Positions 49,501 through 60,816 of a stretch of 64,000 nucleotides of DNA are shown here, piece after piece. The stretch comes from Gymnogyps californianus (Eukaryota > Chordata > Aves > Accipitriformes > Cathartidae): contig NC_059476.1 of assembly GCF_018139145.2 (NCBI RefSeq), positions 12,517,001 to 12,581,000 on the forward strand, read 5' to 3'. The notes beneath the pieces were generated by a model. The model did no database searches and was not told the origin of the DNA. It saw only the letters and a program-made list of their open reading frames with translations. The position numbers were made by a program, and so were the translations under genes. Positions within the stretch are counted from its first letter, which is position 1. The number at the start of each line of letters is the position of its first letter.

Positions 49501-52500
49501 ATAGGAAGAATTGCCTCCAATCCCATTAATGCACTCAGGCCCATTCAGTTGTATTGTTTTCCCAATGGAAAAATAGGGAAATTAAAAAAAAAAAAAAGTG
49601 CTTATGGAAATGCTGCCAATACATGCAGATGGAATTCAAGAAAAAAGCATCATTGATATATAGTAGCTGTTGGGTTTTTTTTGCTTTTGTTCAAAATAGA
49701 CTTGCTTCTCATTTCTGTACTCCAGGGAAAGAGACATTTGCAACTAACGATGTTTGCAACTTGAAGAATAATTAGGAAGAACAACAGCATATATTTCAGA
49801 CCTAGCAGTACATTCTGAGCTTGTTCTCTATGTTGTTTTTTTTCCCTGACCTAATGGGATATGTTTCTCAGATGTAAATGATATGGAATAGGGGGTTGTT
49901 TATGGAGCAATTGCTTTCCAGAAGATGTTTGCATGCTAAAATGCTGCTCCATTGGTTAAGTTTAAACCATTAAGGAAGAGTTATCAAACCATCCTATTCA
50001 TAAAGATAGGCCTGAATGAAAATCTGTGATTCAAATGCACTGCCAACTCTATGTCTCTTTCTGTCTTTACCAGCTGAATTCATGTGTTGCAGCAAAAATG
50101 GTGTTTTATTGCTATTTTACCAGTGTATCACTGGATTAACTTGAGGAAATCCTCATCCCTTGTGTCTCCACCTGCACAAGATCACCCTCCATTTATGAAC
50201 TCTTCTCAATACTTTAAAAGCATGTTTTCAAGAATAATGCTACCTGTATCTTATAGAACAGTTTTCACCAGCAGTCATCGAAGTACCTAAACAAGTAACA
50301 TAGGAAAAGTGATGTAGGAAAAATGATGTGGAGAAGGGATCACCTGGTGATCCCAAGGCCAGAGGCAGAAAATGAGCACATCTCCACTAACCAGAGAGAG
50401 TCTTGGTCCAGTAAACTGCCTCGCTGAGGTACAGTTTGACATCTTTCTGACCCTGGGAAAAAGCTTCCACCGTTACCCCCATGCAGTCGCCCAGGAGAAT
50501 TTGCCTGGCCTCCCTCCAGCCTCTGCACAAGGGGTTAGACTGTTATTCCCAGCGGTCTGATCTTTCATGTCTTTAGCTCCAAACTGACAAACAGAACAAT
50601 GGCCAAACAGGTCTCATGGACAAGGGAAATCTGGAGCAGGGTTTCTCATCCTTGCCTTGTCTGACTGACAGAGGAAGGATGCTCTCGTGTTTTTGGTCCT
50701 CAGGTGGTTCTTAGAGGCTCTGGAGTCAAGGTGCAGCTTATTTGCTGAAGATTCCTTTTTGGACATCTAACCACCCTTCCCTGTGCCTTGGTTTCCCTCT
50801 TATTTTCCTCTTTTGACACTTTGCATTTTAACATAATCTTTTCTAGCAGAAACCTGCTCCATGTTTGCACGGTACCTCGCACAGTGAGATCCTGAGGCAA
50901 CTGCAGCTGATAAAAATAATAAAATCCTTTGAGAAAGGCTAGCAAATTTGTTTCCATGCTCCTGAGATGCTTCTTGTTAAACCTTGAAATCTTTTCACCT
51001 ATGGGTATGAACGAGGTTCTATATTTTTAGTCACAGTTCTCTTAGGATGAATATGGGCAATAGTTCTTGTAAAATTGTGTACAGCGGTCTTGTAAAATAC
51101 TGGTACCTTGACAACAGAGTAAGCCCAGTCCCTTTCCAGCCTTTTGTATTTTAAAAAAATTAGGGTTCTGAGAGGTTAAGAGAGACTTTTATTTTCCTTG
51201 TGCCTTTATTCTATGATGTGACGCTCCAGATGGGAACAGAGAGAATAGAAGTTCGGAGACCCATGGTTGTATATTTAAGACAAAGTAACAGAATTTTAAA
51301 ATGTTTTCTTTTCTGGGAAATCAAATACATTCTTTTTACTTTATTTTTCTAATTGTGGCTGCTAGTTCAGCTGGAGGAAGAGGTCTGCACTGGGTTACAA
51401 TAAAGACAAAATAAACAGCTTTCTTAGAGTGTGCACCCAAATCAGATTTTCGTGCCCCCAAGAGGGAAAGGACTCTAAACCAAGGGAGGAAATCTCAGCT
51501 GGGGTCAGCACAGGCACATGTTCAGGCTTTCAGCTATGGCTCATCCTATGGCTCCTGCAGTCAGGAGTGATCCAAACAGCCTCATTCTCAAGGCTGGTTG
51601 GACCTGCCTCCTTGTGTGGTCGGTGAAGAGCAGAGCCTGGAGCATTTCAGTTACGTACATGTGGTATGGAGTTGGAGCATGGCCCACTTCTCATTGCATA
51701 AAGACAGTCAGACATTCTCCAGTAGGCAGTGAAAGGAATTGCTTAAAAACATCCGAACTTAGGTACCAAACCAGCCTCCTAGGGTATGTGCTTGGCTTTC
51801 CATGTCAGGGCTGGAGCAGTTCCTCTCTGGAAGCCTTCTGCATATGTAGGAAAGGGTTGTATTTGGTGGGGGCAAATGCTGATGTAAGCAGGGAGAGATG
51901 GACTTTACTCACAGTGCTGGCTGAGAAAGGCAAAAGCTTTGAGGAATGAATGCAGGAGCAACCTGCAAGATTTAGACACTGCCAGAATCTAAGGTCTGTG
52001 AGAAGATGCTCAGGTCCTTGGCTGGAGTTATGGGCAGCACAGCAGTGAGGTTCGCAGTAACTGAGAAAGAGGATGACAAGGAGGGTGCGAAAGGCGAGCT
52101 CTGCTTTAACCTGTGTTTGAACTTGTGCTAACAGCCAGACAGGAGAGAAGGAATGGCTGAGACACAGGCTTTGTGAGGGCTGACTGATGGTCGTACTCTT
52201 TTAAGTTTCTCTTTTGAGCAATCAGTGGAGACCTGTGCAAAGATAGCAGTGAGGCAGAAGGAAGAGAAAAAGCAGGACAATTAGAGCTGATTAAGAAGAA
52301 ATAGAATTTCCCTTGGCTTGAATTGAGTCTGGGACTGAATTAAAACCAGATTCATTTTAGAAAGTGTTAAAAAGTTCCCACTGCCACATGCCCAGGGGCC
52401 ACTGGAATGTGATAAATTATTCAGGTTATTCCGTTTCTCATGGATTGGCCTTCTTTTCTGCATTGTGTATGCAAAACAGACACCTGTCCACACAGAGGGT

Positions 52501-55168
52501 ATTTGGAAGGTATAGAACGCATGTTCCTAAACGTGCGATGGTTCAACTATTCACCTTAAGTGATTGGTAGCCCCAGATGGCTCATCTGTCTCCTCTTCAG
52601 AAAGGAAAGGTTCTTTTTTGCCCTGTTTGCAAAGGTTTGCCCTGTTGTTTTTGTTCAGGCAACATAATCCTAAATTCGCCCCTCAGTTGCTGGGGAAGCC
52701 TGACAGGACACAGCAAAGAAGGAGCAATGTGGTCTGCAGGCTGCTCCGGGTGGTTCATGTCCCGCTTGCCAAGTAAATTGATGCTGATACAACAGTCTTC
52801 ATACAACAGTCACAGCTGTGCTGTACACTTTTCCTACCTCATTCAGCATGGATGTGAACTCACAGATGAATACACCTTAAGAGTTGTCACTCCCATTCCA
52901 AGACTACCTTGTGTGAGATACCTCAAGAGGTAGACTATTTCTAGCCCATTAGATTGCACGACAGGGAGTTGTACTGCCGTAGCCAGGGACCTTGCCTTCC
53001 ACAAGGCCAGTGGCTCTTTCTTACTTAGAAGCCCCCAATCTCTGAGTATAATGGTTTCAGCTGGGGTTGGTGGTGTTGGAGAAGGCTGAAGGGCAGGAAG
53101 GAAGCTCTGGCATTTGCCGCAGATGTAATGCCATATGCCTTGGCTGTGGTCCAAGATTTGTGAGGAGGACACAATCACGATCTCCTACCTGAGGCTTGTG
53201 TCAGAACAGCTCTGTAGCTGGCTGGCTGGCTAGCATGCCGCACCCCACGCACAGCAGTGAAAGCTGTGTCCCATGGGCAAAGGGTCTTCATCTCAGCCAA
53301 GGCGATAGTATTCCAAAACACAGCAACAAGAGTGAAAAGGACAGATTCTCACTGTAGGAAGTGACTTCCTGCAGTGGGACGGCCTGTCTCCATTTGCACA
53401 AGAGGAGGAAAGGCTTTGCTTGTGGAATTTAACCTACTCTCATGTTATCATGGCCTGTATAAAATCTTGCTTCACATGAGCCTCTCTGGAAGAGACTTAT
53501 GATTTGAGAAGTTATTTTGTGGTTGGTAATTTAATAGTCTCACTTAACTGCAATGATATTCTTGCTTTTCTTGCCTTAGAGTCAGCAGATCACTTTCACT
53601 ACCAAAAGCACAGCCGAAATTGTATGTCTTACTGCTTTTTTGGGAATGGGTTCTGTCAAGACACATATTTCCAAACTGATATAGATCACATTTTTTCTTT
53701 TCAGACCAAACCCTTTCTCCCCACGTCCTTGCAAGCAGCCAGGAATATAAGACCACCGACACAAAGAAAAGTCTGTAACCAATGCTACATTGTCAAAGGA
53801 CCCCATTTACCTTATGCCGATAAATCAGGCAGGCTGAAGCCATTTGTCAAAAAGACATTTGCTTGAATCAGATTCACTTTGTGTGCAGGGGATGGTTGGG
53901 AGGTTAGTACTTGCTAAATAATTAATCAGCTCATGATTTGTTTGAAATACAATGCAAAAACAACAAGAAGAACAAAATGAGGCTTTCAGCTAATGTGGCT
54001 TGAGCATTTGAAGAACATTTAATTATGTCATCCTTTGATCAATACATGCAGCCTTTAAATATAGACAGAGAAAAAGAGTTTCAATGGGGTGGTTAATAAC
54101 CTTCTTGTTGACTGATACACATTATTAGAAGAGCAAAAAACCTACTATTTTCTGGCCTATTCTTTTCAGGATAGAAAGCACTGTCATTTCTTTGTCTTCT
54201 AAATCCCTTGATGTTTCCAGGCAATATTTCTTGTGGTCTTGGAAAGCTGTGACAAAACCAACAGTGGGTGTAGTTCTGGTCTCTGGCCTGTGCTGCACAA
54301 AGCCACTAGCCCCTACCATAACACTGAGTGGCAGAAGCAGTCTCTGGGAGACCTGGCAGAGTACACTTCGCATAACCGTATCTTCCCTCTGAGAAGCTAA
54401 TGGTGTTTCATGGCCCCATGGGTTGGCCAGTTTGTCTAAAGGTACAGCTTCCACAGAGCAAACTGGGGAACTGGGAAGCTCAATGTTATTTTGAATTTCA
54501 ACATATTCCTCCCAAGGCAGTGTGACTACACCCTCCTCTCAACAACAACATTTACTATTTAAGGAAATAGCAGGGAATCCATCTTCTCTATAACATCAGT
54601 GGAGAAGTCATCTGCTCCTATCTTTCTGGATAGACAGCAACATCTCCTGGGGCATGCTAATACCAATTTCAAACTCGATCTTGAGTAAGGTGATCCTTGC
54701 ATTTATCCTTTTTATCAAATTTGAGGTAGACCTGTACATTCTCCCAGGCTTGTGGAGCTAGGGGATGAGGCCCTGTAGGAGTGTTATTTGTTACCCCCAT
54801 TAATGACTCAGTAGTGAGGTGCTTGATAAGCGTATGGGCCTTGTCAGCATCCCATTAATTCTGCATCCCATTAGTCTTGCTTCTTTACAGGATCTATTTG
54901 CTTACCCCAATGTGTCACTTCCAGTACTCTGGCAGGATTGACAACATGAAGACTGCAACATTTTAAATTCAGTCCATAAGTTTTGGGAGAGTGGAGGCTG
55001 ACAATGTTATAGAGAAGGTTCATGGTCTTCTAGAATGTGCTCACCTGAGAGGTGAAAATGGCTGGTGGGATCTCACCTTGTCGTCAGCTGGAACAGAATG
55101 CCTCTTGCTGGTACGCTGAAGATGTCATGTCTAAGACTTATAACATCTGGTCTGATGGTATTTTCAGC
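46555..55168. other. Unique non-coding DNA, no gene recognised
   Basis: The block 48540-48970 is AT-rich with many TTAAT/ATTAA cores and little low-complexity sequence, so it is a candidate conserved element. A run of 14 A lies at 49584-49597 and a short (GCTG)n run at about 53217-53230. The 143-codon frame at 51518-51949 and the 120-codon frame at 53504-53866 show no domain. The segment 54125-55060 contains longer minus-strand frames that I could not relate to any retroviral or LINE protein. Confidence 0.55.
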
Positions 55169-55184
55169 TTTTTTTTTTTTTTTT
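55169..55184. repeat. Poly(T) run of 16
   Basis: An uninterrupted run of 16 T follows ttttcagc. No retrocopy could be recognised on its minus-strand upstream side, so it is treated as simple sequence. Confidence 0.9.
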
Positions 55185-55844
55185 GTGTTAGTTTTAAGAG
55201 ACTTTTCAATCTGAACCTACCTTGTAGGGTTACAGGCTAAATTTAGGTGATTACTCTTCATGGACAGTTCACGGATGGTGCTAAATATGGCACAAGATCC
55301 TTCACTATTTAAGGGCACTGAACAGGGAGGTTCCTATGGGAACCTGGCTGGCATCTGAAACATCCTCATATTTTGATACTTGTCATTTGTATGGTAGCCC
55401 ACCTTTCATATTAGATTCTCAGAGAACATTATAAACATTTGCCATAGGCAGAGTCAACCCAGGACTTAGATGAAGAAATTCACACGTCCGTTTTATAGGA
55501 AGACGAAGTAAGTTTGAAAGAGGTTGTGATATGTCCACAGCTTGAGAATAAATCAAGGGCAGAATCTGGGACAAGACCCTGGGGTGCTGACACCTATTCC
55601 CAAAAGACAAACATGCATTAAAAAAAGGAGCAGTAAATCAGGCAGTGCTTCCGCGTTCTCTTGATTAAGGAAACGATTTGTACAAGCCATTTTCTAGGAA
55701 TTTATTGCTGATTGCTGCTTCCCTTAATGTGTACGGAAAAGTGACTTCCAGTCTTACTCAGCAGCAATTAAATGGCATGAAACATCAAACTGTAGAAAGT
55801 AAGAGGGAATGCTCAATTTGATAAAAAATCCATGACTTTTTGGT
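55185..55844. other. Unique non-coding DNA, nothing recognised
   Basis: Only short open frames are present, the longest a 63-codon minus-strand frame at 55419-55610. I see no repeat, RNA or promoter signal. Confidence 0.6.
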
Positions 55845-56201
55845 ATAATTAATGTCATGAGGAGTATTCACTTGTCTGTTGATTTTTTTTTTTAATTTTC
55901 AGAAGTATATTTTCATAAGCCCTTTGAGCTTCTCAGCACGCTGCGATTTTTGTTAATTTCCTCTTTACCAGGTTTATCAGCCTTAATTATAGCTGAAAGC
56001 GATCTTCGTCTCAAGAAGATGAAAACCCTTTGTGAAAATGCATTGATGCAGTTTGTTTCCAAACCCAGATATATTTCCTAATTAGTTCCTTGTTGTAATA
56101 GGTTGCATAATTAACGAAAACACAAGGAAATATTCAAAGTAATAATTTTCTTTAAACAAACGTATATAAAAAGGAGAAAATTAAACTATTACTTTAATTA
56201 A
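55845..56201. promoter_or_regulatory. Cluster of five TAATTA homeodomain-type sites
   Basis: TAATTA occurs at about 55845, 55984, 56079, 56108 and 56195, five times in 357 bases. At about 65 percent A+T, fewer than one is expected by chance. The region between them is not simple repeat and includes non-repetitive, GC-containing stretches. Paired or clustered TAATTA sites are typical binding sites of Antp-, Lhx- and Prrx-class homeodomain proteins and occur in developmental enhancers. Enhancer function and conservation are inferred, not shown. Confidence 0.35.
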
Positions 56202-59200
56202 CCTGCTTTAGACAGGCACTGTCAACATCAAGCTGAGTATTAGCCCTTCTGCGTCGTGCGACATTTTATATCTTACCTGTCTGTTAATCTGTTTAGCCTA
56301 AAGACCTGACACTTCCAGGAACAAAGCCTCTTATTTCAACAAGCTAAGCAGGGTCAGGCTTAATTAATGTTGCACTTGGATGAGAAAACTTCATGGAAAA
56401 CCCCACATTTCAGTTTGTTCTGTTACTTCTGTGATGCCTGTTTCATGACTGGCTATAATGATGTGGGCCAATGCCAACAGGGATCAGCAGACTCCAGTGA
56501 CACTTTTCCACTCTTCCCTTGCAGCAGTCCTGGGTGTCACCAGTTCAGCTTCTTGATCTGACAGAAAACTGGCAGTGGAGAAACTAAGAAATAAATACAA
56601 CACCTGGGTATGACTGTGCCCTCACGGGGGTGACTTTGCAGTGATGGGGCTGATCCCCTGCCGTGTCACCCCTGGGTCCATCTCTGCTGATCCCTGGACC
56701 ACCCTCCAGGCAGGAGATGGCATCCGTTGTTTGGCCCCTGAGACTGGTGTTTGGTAGCACTGTGGGACAGAGCAGGGATGTGTGTTGATGTGCTGGTGGC
56801 ATGACTGATCTTTTCTCGGTCAAGTTTCAACTCAGTCCCAAGATCTTCCCTGGTTTGGGGAGTCCTTCCTGGATGGCATTGTTCCATTTCTCTCCGTTGT
56901 TTCAGATCTGCTGAGGCAATATTCGTGTACTTCAAGATTTGCTGCTGTCCACAGAGCATATGTTGTTTCAGCAGACAGATTGATACCGTGGTTAAAGCAA
57001 GCTCAGGGCTTTCAACTCTTGTCTCTGCCAGGGATTTGCTTGAACTGAAGATCCCCCCCCCCCGCCCCGTTTCTAAGTTAGTCCCTTTTCCAGCATGTGC
57101 TCTGAAAATACCAGCTTGCTTCTCAGGGTTCCTTCAAGGCACTGCTATTACTTACTGCAAAATGCGACAAGACTGATAAAAACACTGTCCAGCAAAAGGA
57201 GCTGCGTGACTTTCATAGCTAAAACACAGCAACTGGAGCCTCCTTCCTGCCTTTTGCAGCAATGACAAACTTCTCACTACTCAAGGGGGCAGCAAGGGGG
57301 GTCTCTTGGGAGAGGGGTGCTGCTGCCCTGGGTTGAGGAGGATCCTGCAGCTCCCTTGAGAGCCAGCAAGGATAAACCCTCAGCACCCCGCAGTCTGCAA
57401 ACATGCTTGAAATATGTTTGAGCTTTTCTTGCATGTGGTATAGGGAGTCTCCAGGGAGCTTCAAAAAGAGCATCTGCGACTCCCTGCTTTTGATTCTTTG
57501 ACCTCTAAAGGTCAGAGTTGACGTTTGATTTAAAGCCATGCATTTGCACTGACTGCATTACATTTATATTGCTGAGGCACTATTCCTGGGATAACTGCAA
57601 CATACATTAGCCAAGCTCTGCGAGTGACAGATAAGTCTGTTCTGCCTTTCGGATAATGTAGCACCCTCCTGGTTTTGCACAAATGAGAAACGGCAAAGAA
57701 ATAGCACTGCATTTTTTGTCCTGGCCTGTTGTATAAAGCAGGCCTGCTTTCTGCCCCACAAATATAAAGGACATTTAAAACAAAATAGAAGAGAAAATCT
57801 AGCCAGCATCGCCCTCTACAAAAGACTTTTCCCTTCCCCAAAAACCAGAACACGATTCCTGACTGATGACAAAATAAAGGAAGGGTTGAGAGGAGGTGAC
57901 TTAAACGTAGTCAACTACTTGGAAGCTTTTTATTGTAAGAGTTATGGACAGTGGAAGGGAAATGAATGCATGGCTGCATTTAGATTCTGAATTCCCCATT
58001 GCTATGCTGACATTAAACTTTCAGGATGTTTTTGTGTATATAAAACACAACAGCTGTCCTATGGGAAGTATAATTACAATTAAAAAAAAGGAAAGAAAAT
58101 AAGTTATGAGCATACAATCAACCCTTGAGGGAGGGAGCAATATCTGAGAGAAATGACAGAATCAAAGCTGCCTGAAATCTTTTAAGACACAGCTTAGCAA
58201 GGAGTTAGAGAGGCCAGAGCAGAAGTTTCCAAAACTAAAATGCTAAGAAGTCCATTAAGAAAAAGTAGTAGCAGAAGTGGGTATAAATACCCAGAAAGGG
58301 TGGAGAGGGATCTAATGTTCACCATCTACTTTGAAATAAGAGCAAGGGGCCAAAGACGGAGAGCCCAAGCTCCCCAGAGTAGTTGGAGCCAGATTTAAAA
58401 TGAGCAAGAGTGCTGGTTTGTCACAAAATTTGTGGTAGACCTGTGTAATTCATTTCCTGGGGATATTCTGGTTGCAGACTTACATGGGTTCAAAGGAAGT
58501 CTAGAGAAATACTTGGAAAAGAGAGCTTTTTGGACTTATTAAATAGGTAGGCCACAGGAGGCTTAGGGGAAACATCATATATAATTGTGCAGTTTTACTT
58601 TTCCCTAAGGGCTTGTGTGCTAGATGGTGTCAGACAATATGGCCATTCCCATGTTTTTTTGCTAAAGTTGGTTGACCTTTAGCAGCATGAGAATCTGGAA
58701 TTTGGGTTCATTGCCATTGTAGAGAAAAGAGCAAAAGCCTGTTCAAATATCAGCCCTTCCCCGTCTTCCCAAGTGTTAATAACATGGCACATACGATCTC
58801 CATTTGTGAAACTTTTAAAAATGATAGAATCAGATAAAAAAATATTTTTCCCTTCTTTTTTTTCTCCTTCAGTAAGATTGTTAACTCCTCTAAAAGGTCA
58901 CTGCTTAGATGTGAATAGCACAGCGCACAACAGATAATGTGCTTTTCCTAGGTAGTAGAACTGAAATAAAGGCTGGGAAGGGCTGCAGGCAAGGCTGCAG
59001 GACAGGAGACAGATATCATGGCTCTCAGTTGTCCATCACAGGTCCCAAATGGGATAAGGGACACAAACTGTGAAGGAGCATCTGAAATCCCCGAATTAAG
59101 AGTCTGGCAGTGTTTGGATCTCGTTTTTGAGTCCTTTGTAGTCCTAAAAATGGAGGCATAGAAAAAACACTCATATCACCTGGCAGCATCACAAATTCAT

Positions 59201-60063
59201 TAGGAAGAACTAGATAGCACACATCAAAGCCCCGGTAAAGGCTACTATGCTCTCTGAGCAGCATTCACTCACTTTTTGGGGGAACTTTACCTGTCTCCAA
59301 AGATTTTGTGGCCATTTGATATTTTCATTCATTGTAGCTGCCATTTAACCAAGTTTAAGCCTGTTCATTTTCTCTGGGCTCGGACAACCTGAGCTAAAAG
59401 ACAATCTGCAGACCTCTAATCAAACACAGTTCAGCAACCAACCTTTGAGATGTGTCTCATTTATATCTCTGTTCCTGACCAGGGATCAGCCCCTCTGCAC
59501 TATGGTCCATCTTCTCCAGCCAGCCCTCCAGAGGCAGGACAAGCCAGTGGGATGGCTACATCTCCCACCCTTGCACATCCAAGGAAAAGGAGAGGTGGGC
59601 TTTGGCCAGTAGATCCTCGAGCAGCAGAGACTGCTGGGTGGCTCTGCAGAGACCATGTCCTTCCAACCTTGTTATTGGTGTGGTTCCTTTCTCCCAAAGT
59701 CCAGGTGTAGCCCTCGGGGCACAGGACAGGTATCCTGGGTCTATTGAAGAGTTAAGTGTCTGGTGAACGGCTACAACTTCAGGGAAAGGACTTTTATGAA
59801 GCCAGGATCCAGGCTTATCATACTGACTGGCATCAGAGAGGCTATTAATTTGTCCCCTCCCTCCCCTCTGGCCTGTTTCTCTCACCTTGCGCTGTAAACA
59901 CTTCTCAGCAGAGACCATACCTTGACTTTATGTTTGTAGATCATCTAACTCAACATGCCCTCCTCTTGATGTATTCTTACAAAGCAAGAAATAATGATGG
60001 TGACTTTGCTCTGGTATTTAATAAGACGGAGCCTTCCAATCCTTATTGCAACCTCCAGCTGTG
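56202..60063. other. Unique non-coding DNA, C-run
   Basis: No gene is recognised. A run of 11 C lies at 57053-57063. At 58279-58294 a TATAAATA sits inside a short inverted repeat (GGGTA...TACCC), without other promoter signs. At 59937-59965 'gtagatcatctaactcaaca' resembles a CR1 3' end in reverse orientation but is too short to call alone. Frames of up to 120 codons have no domain. Confidence 0.55.
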
Positions 60064-60150
60064 TAGAGTGTAGGGCCAGGAGGGATGATTAGATTATCTA
60101 GCTTAACCACCCATAAAACACAGGATGCAGAATTTCATTCTCCGTCACAG
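60064..60150 (-). mobile_element. Ancient CR1-type LINE 3' end
   Basis: The plus strand reads 'gggccaggagggatgattag', then 'attatctagcttaaccaccc', then 'ataaaacacaggatgcagaatttca'. This matches the reverse complement of an old CR1 3' end that I know from turtles, crocodilians and birds ('gggccagaagggaccattag', 'atcatctagtctgacctcct', 'gtataacacaggcca'). It is diverged and has no coding capacity. The 3' end lies at the lower coordinate. A second similar scrap lies at 59937-59965. Confidence 0.75.
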
Positions 60151-60776
60151 CACAAATAATAAATAGAATAGTCCAAGGCAAACTCTAATATCCAATTTTT
60201 AATATCAACTACAATATGCACGTAGAGGGAGACATTAAACAAACCCCTCTGTCTACCAATCTACAACCCCACTGGCAGTACTTACACGTTTCTTATTGCT
60301 CACTAGCTTATTTACTGTGAAGGAACAAAGTTAATGCTGAGCTCTGAAGCATTTCTAATGAGAACCAATTTTGCCCTGCAGTTTCATAATGAGCCCCACC
60401 CTTCTTCATCCCCCTCTGCTCCCCCTTCTTTCTATCTTTCCTTCTTTAATTTAAAAATAAAGTGAAAATATACCCTTTCTATGAAGCAAAATTCAGATTA
60501 ATTTCCTTTAAGTGCTGTTTAGTGCCCAGGCTAGTAGCTTGAATCTAGCTCTGTGAATCACAGGTTTGATTGCTCTGATAGGGCAGGAGAGAGCGTATTG
60601 CTTAAAAAGAAAGAATGAAAAAAGGTATTAGCAGGATTGGTTTTTTTTTTCAGGAGGAAAGAGAAAGACAAATCTTTATGGGGAAACTCTATTAAAGTCA
60701 TCAACTTTCCTTTGCTTAAGGTCAAAAACTGTACAGTACCACTGGAATAATGTGATTTTAGAAAATTTCTGTACAG
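60151..60776. other. Unique AT-rich DNA
   Basis: No gene. A perfect 10-base palindrome, ACTGTACAGT, lies at 60728-60737, and a nine-base partial copy (CTGTACAGT) follows about 40 bases downstream, at 60769-60777. The block 60250-60560 is a possible conserved element; nothing more can be said without alignment. Confidence 0.5.
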
Positions 60777-60816
60777 TCTTTTTTCTTTCTTTTTTTCTTT
60801 TTCTTTTTTCTCTTGT
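60777..60816. repeat. Polypyrimidine (T/C)n tract
   Basis: About 40 bases of almost pure T and C, mostly T runs broken by single C. It is low-complexity sequence with no acceptor AG immediately after it (the tract ends tcttgtcatg). Confidence 0.9.

Noticed and set aside
53050..53075. Similarity to the first bases of the solo LTR
   Set aside because: The match is about 14 bases and does not continue.
54125..55060. Possible endogenous retroviral internal fragment on the minus strand
   Set aside because: No conserved retroviral motif could be identified and no flanking LTR is present.
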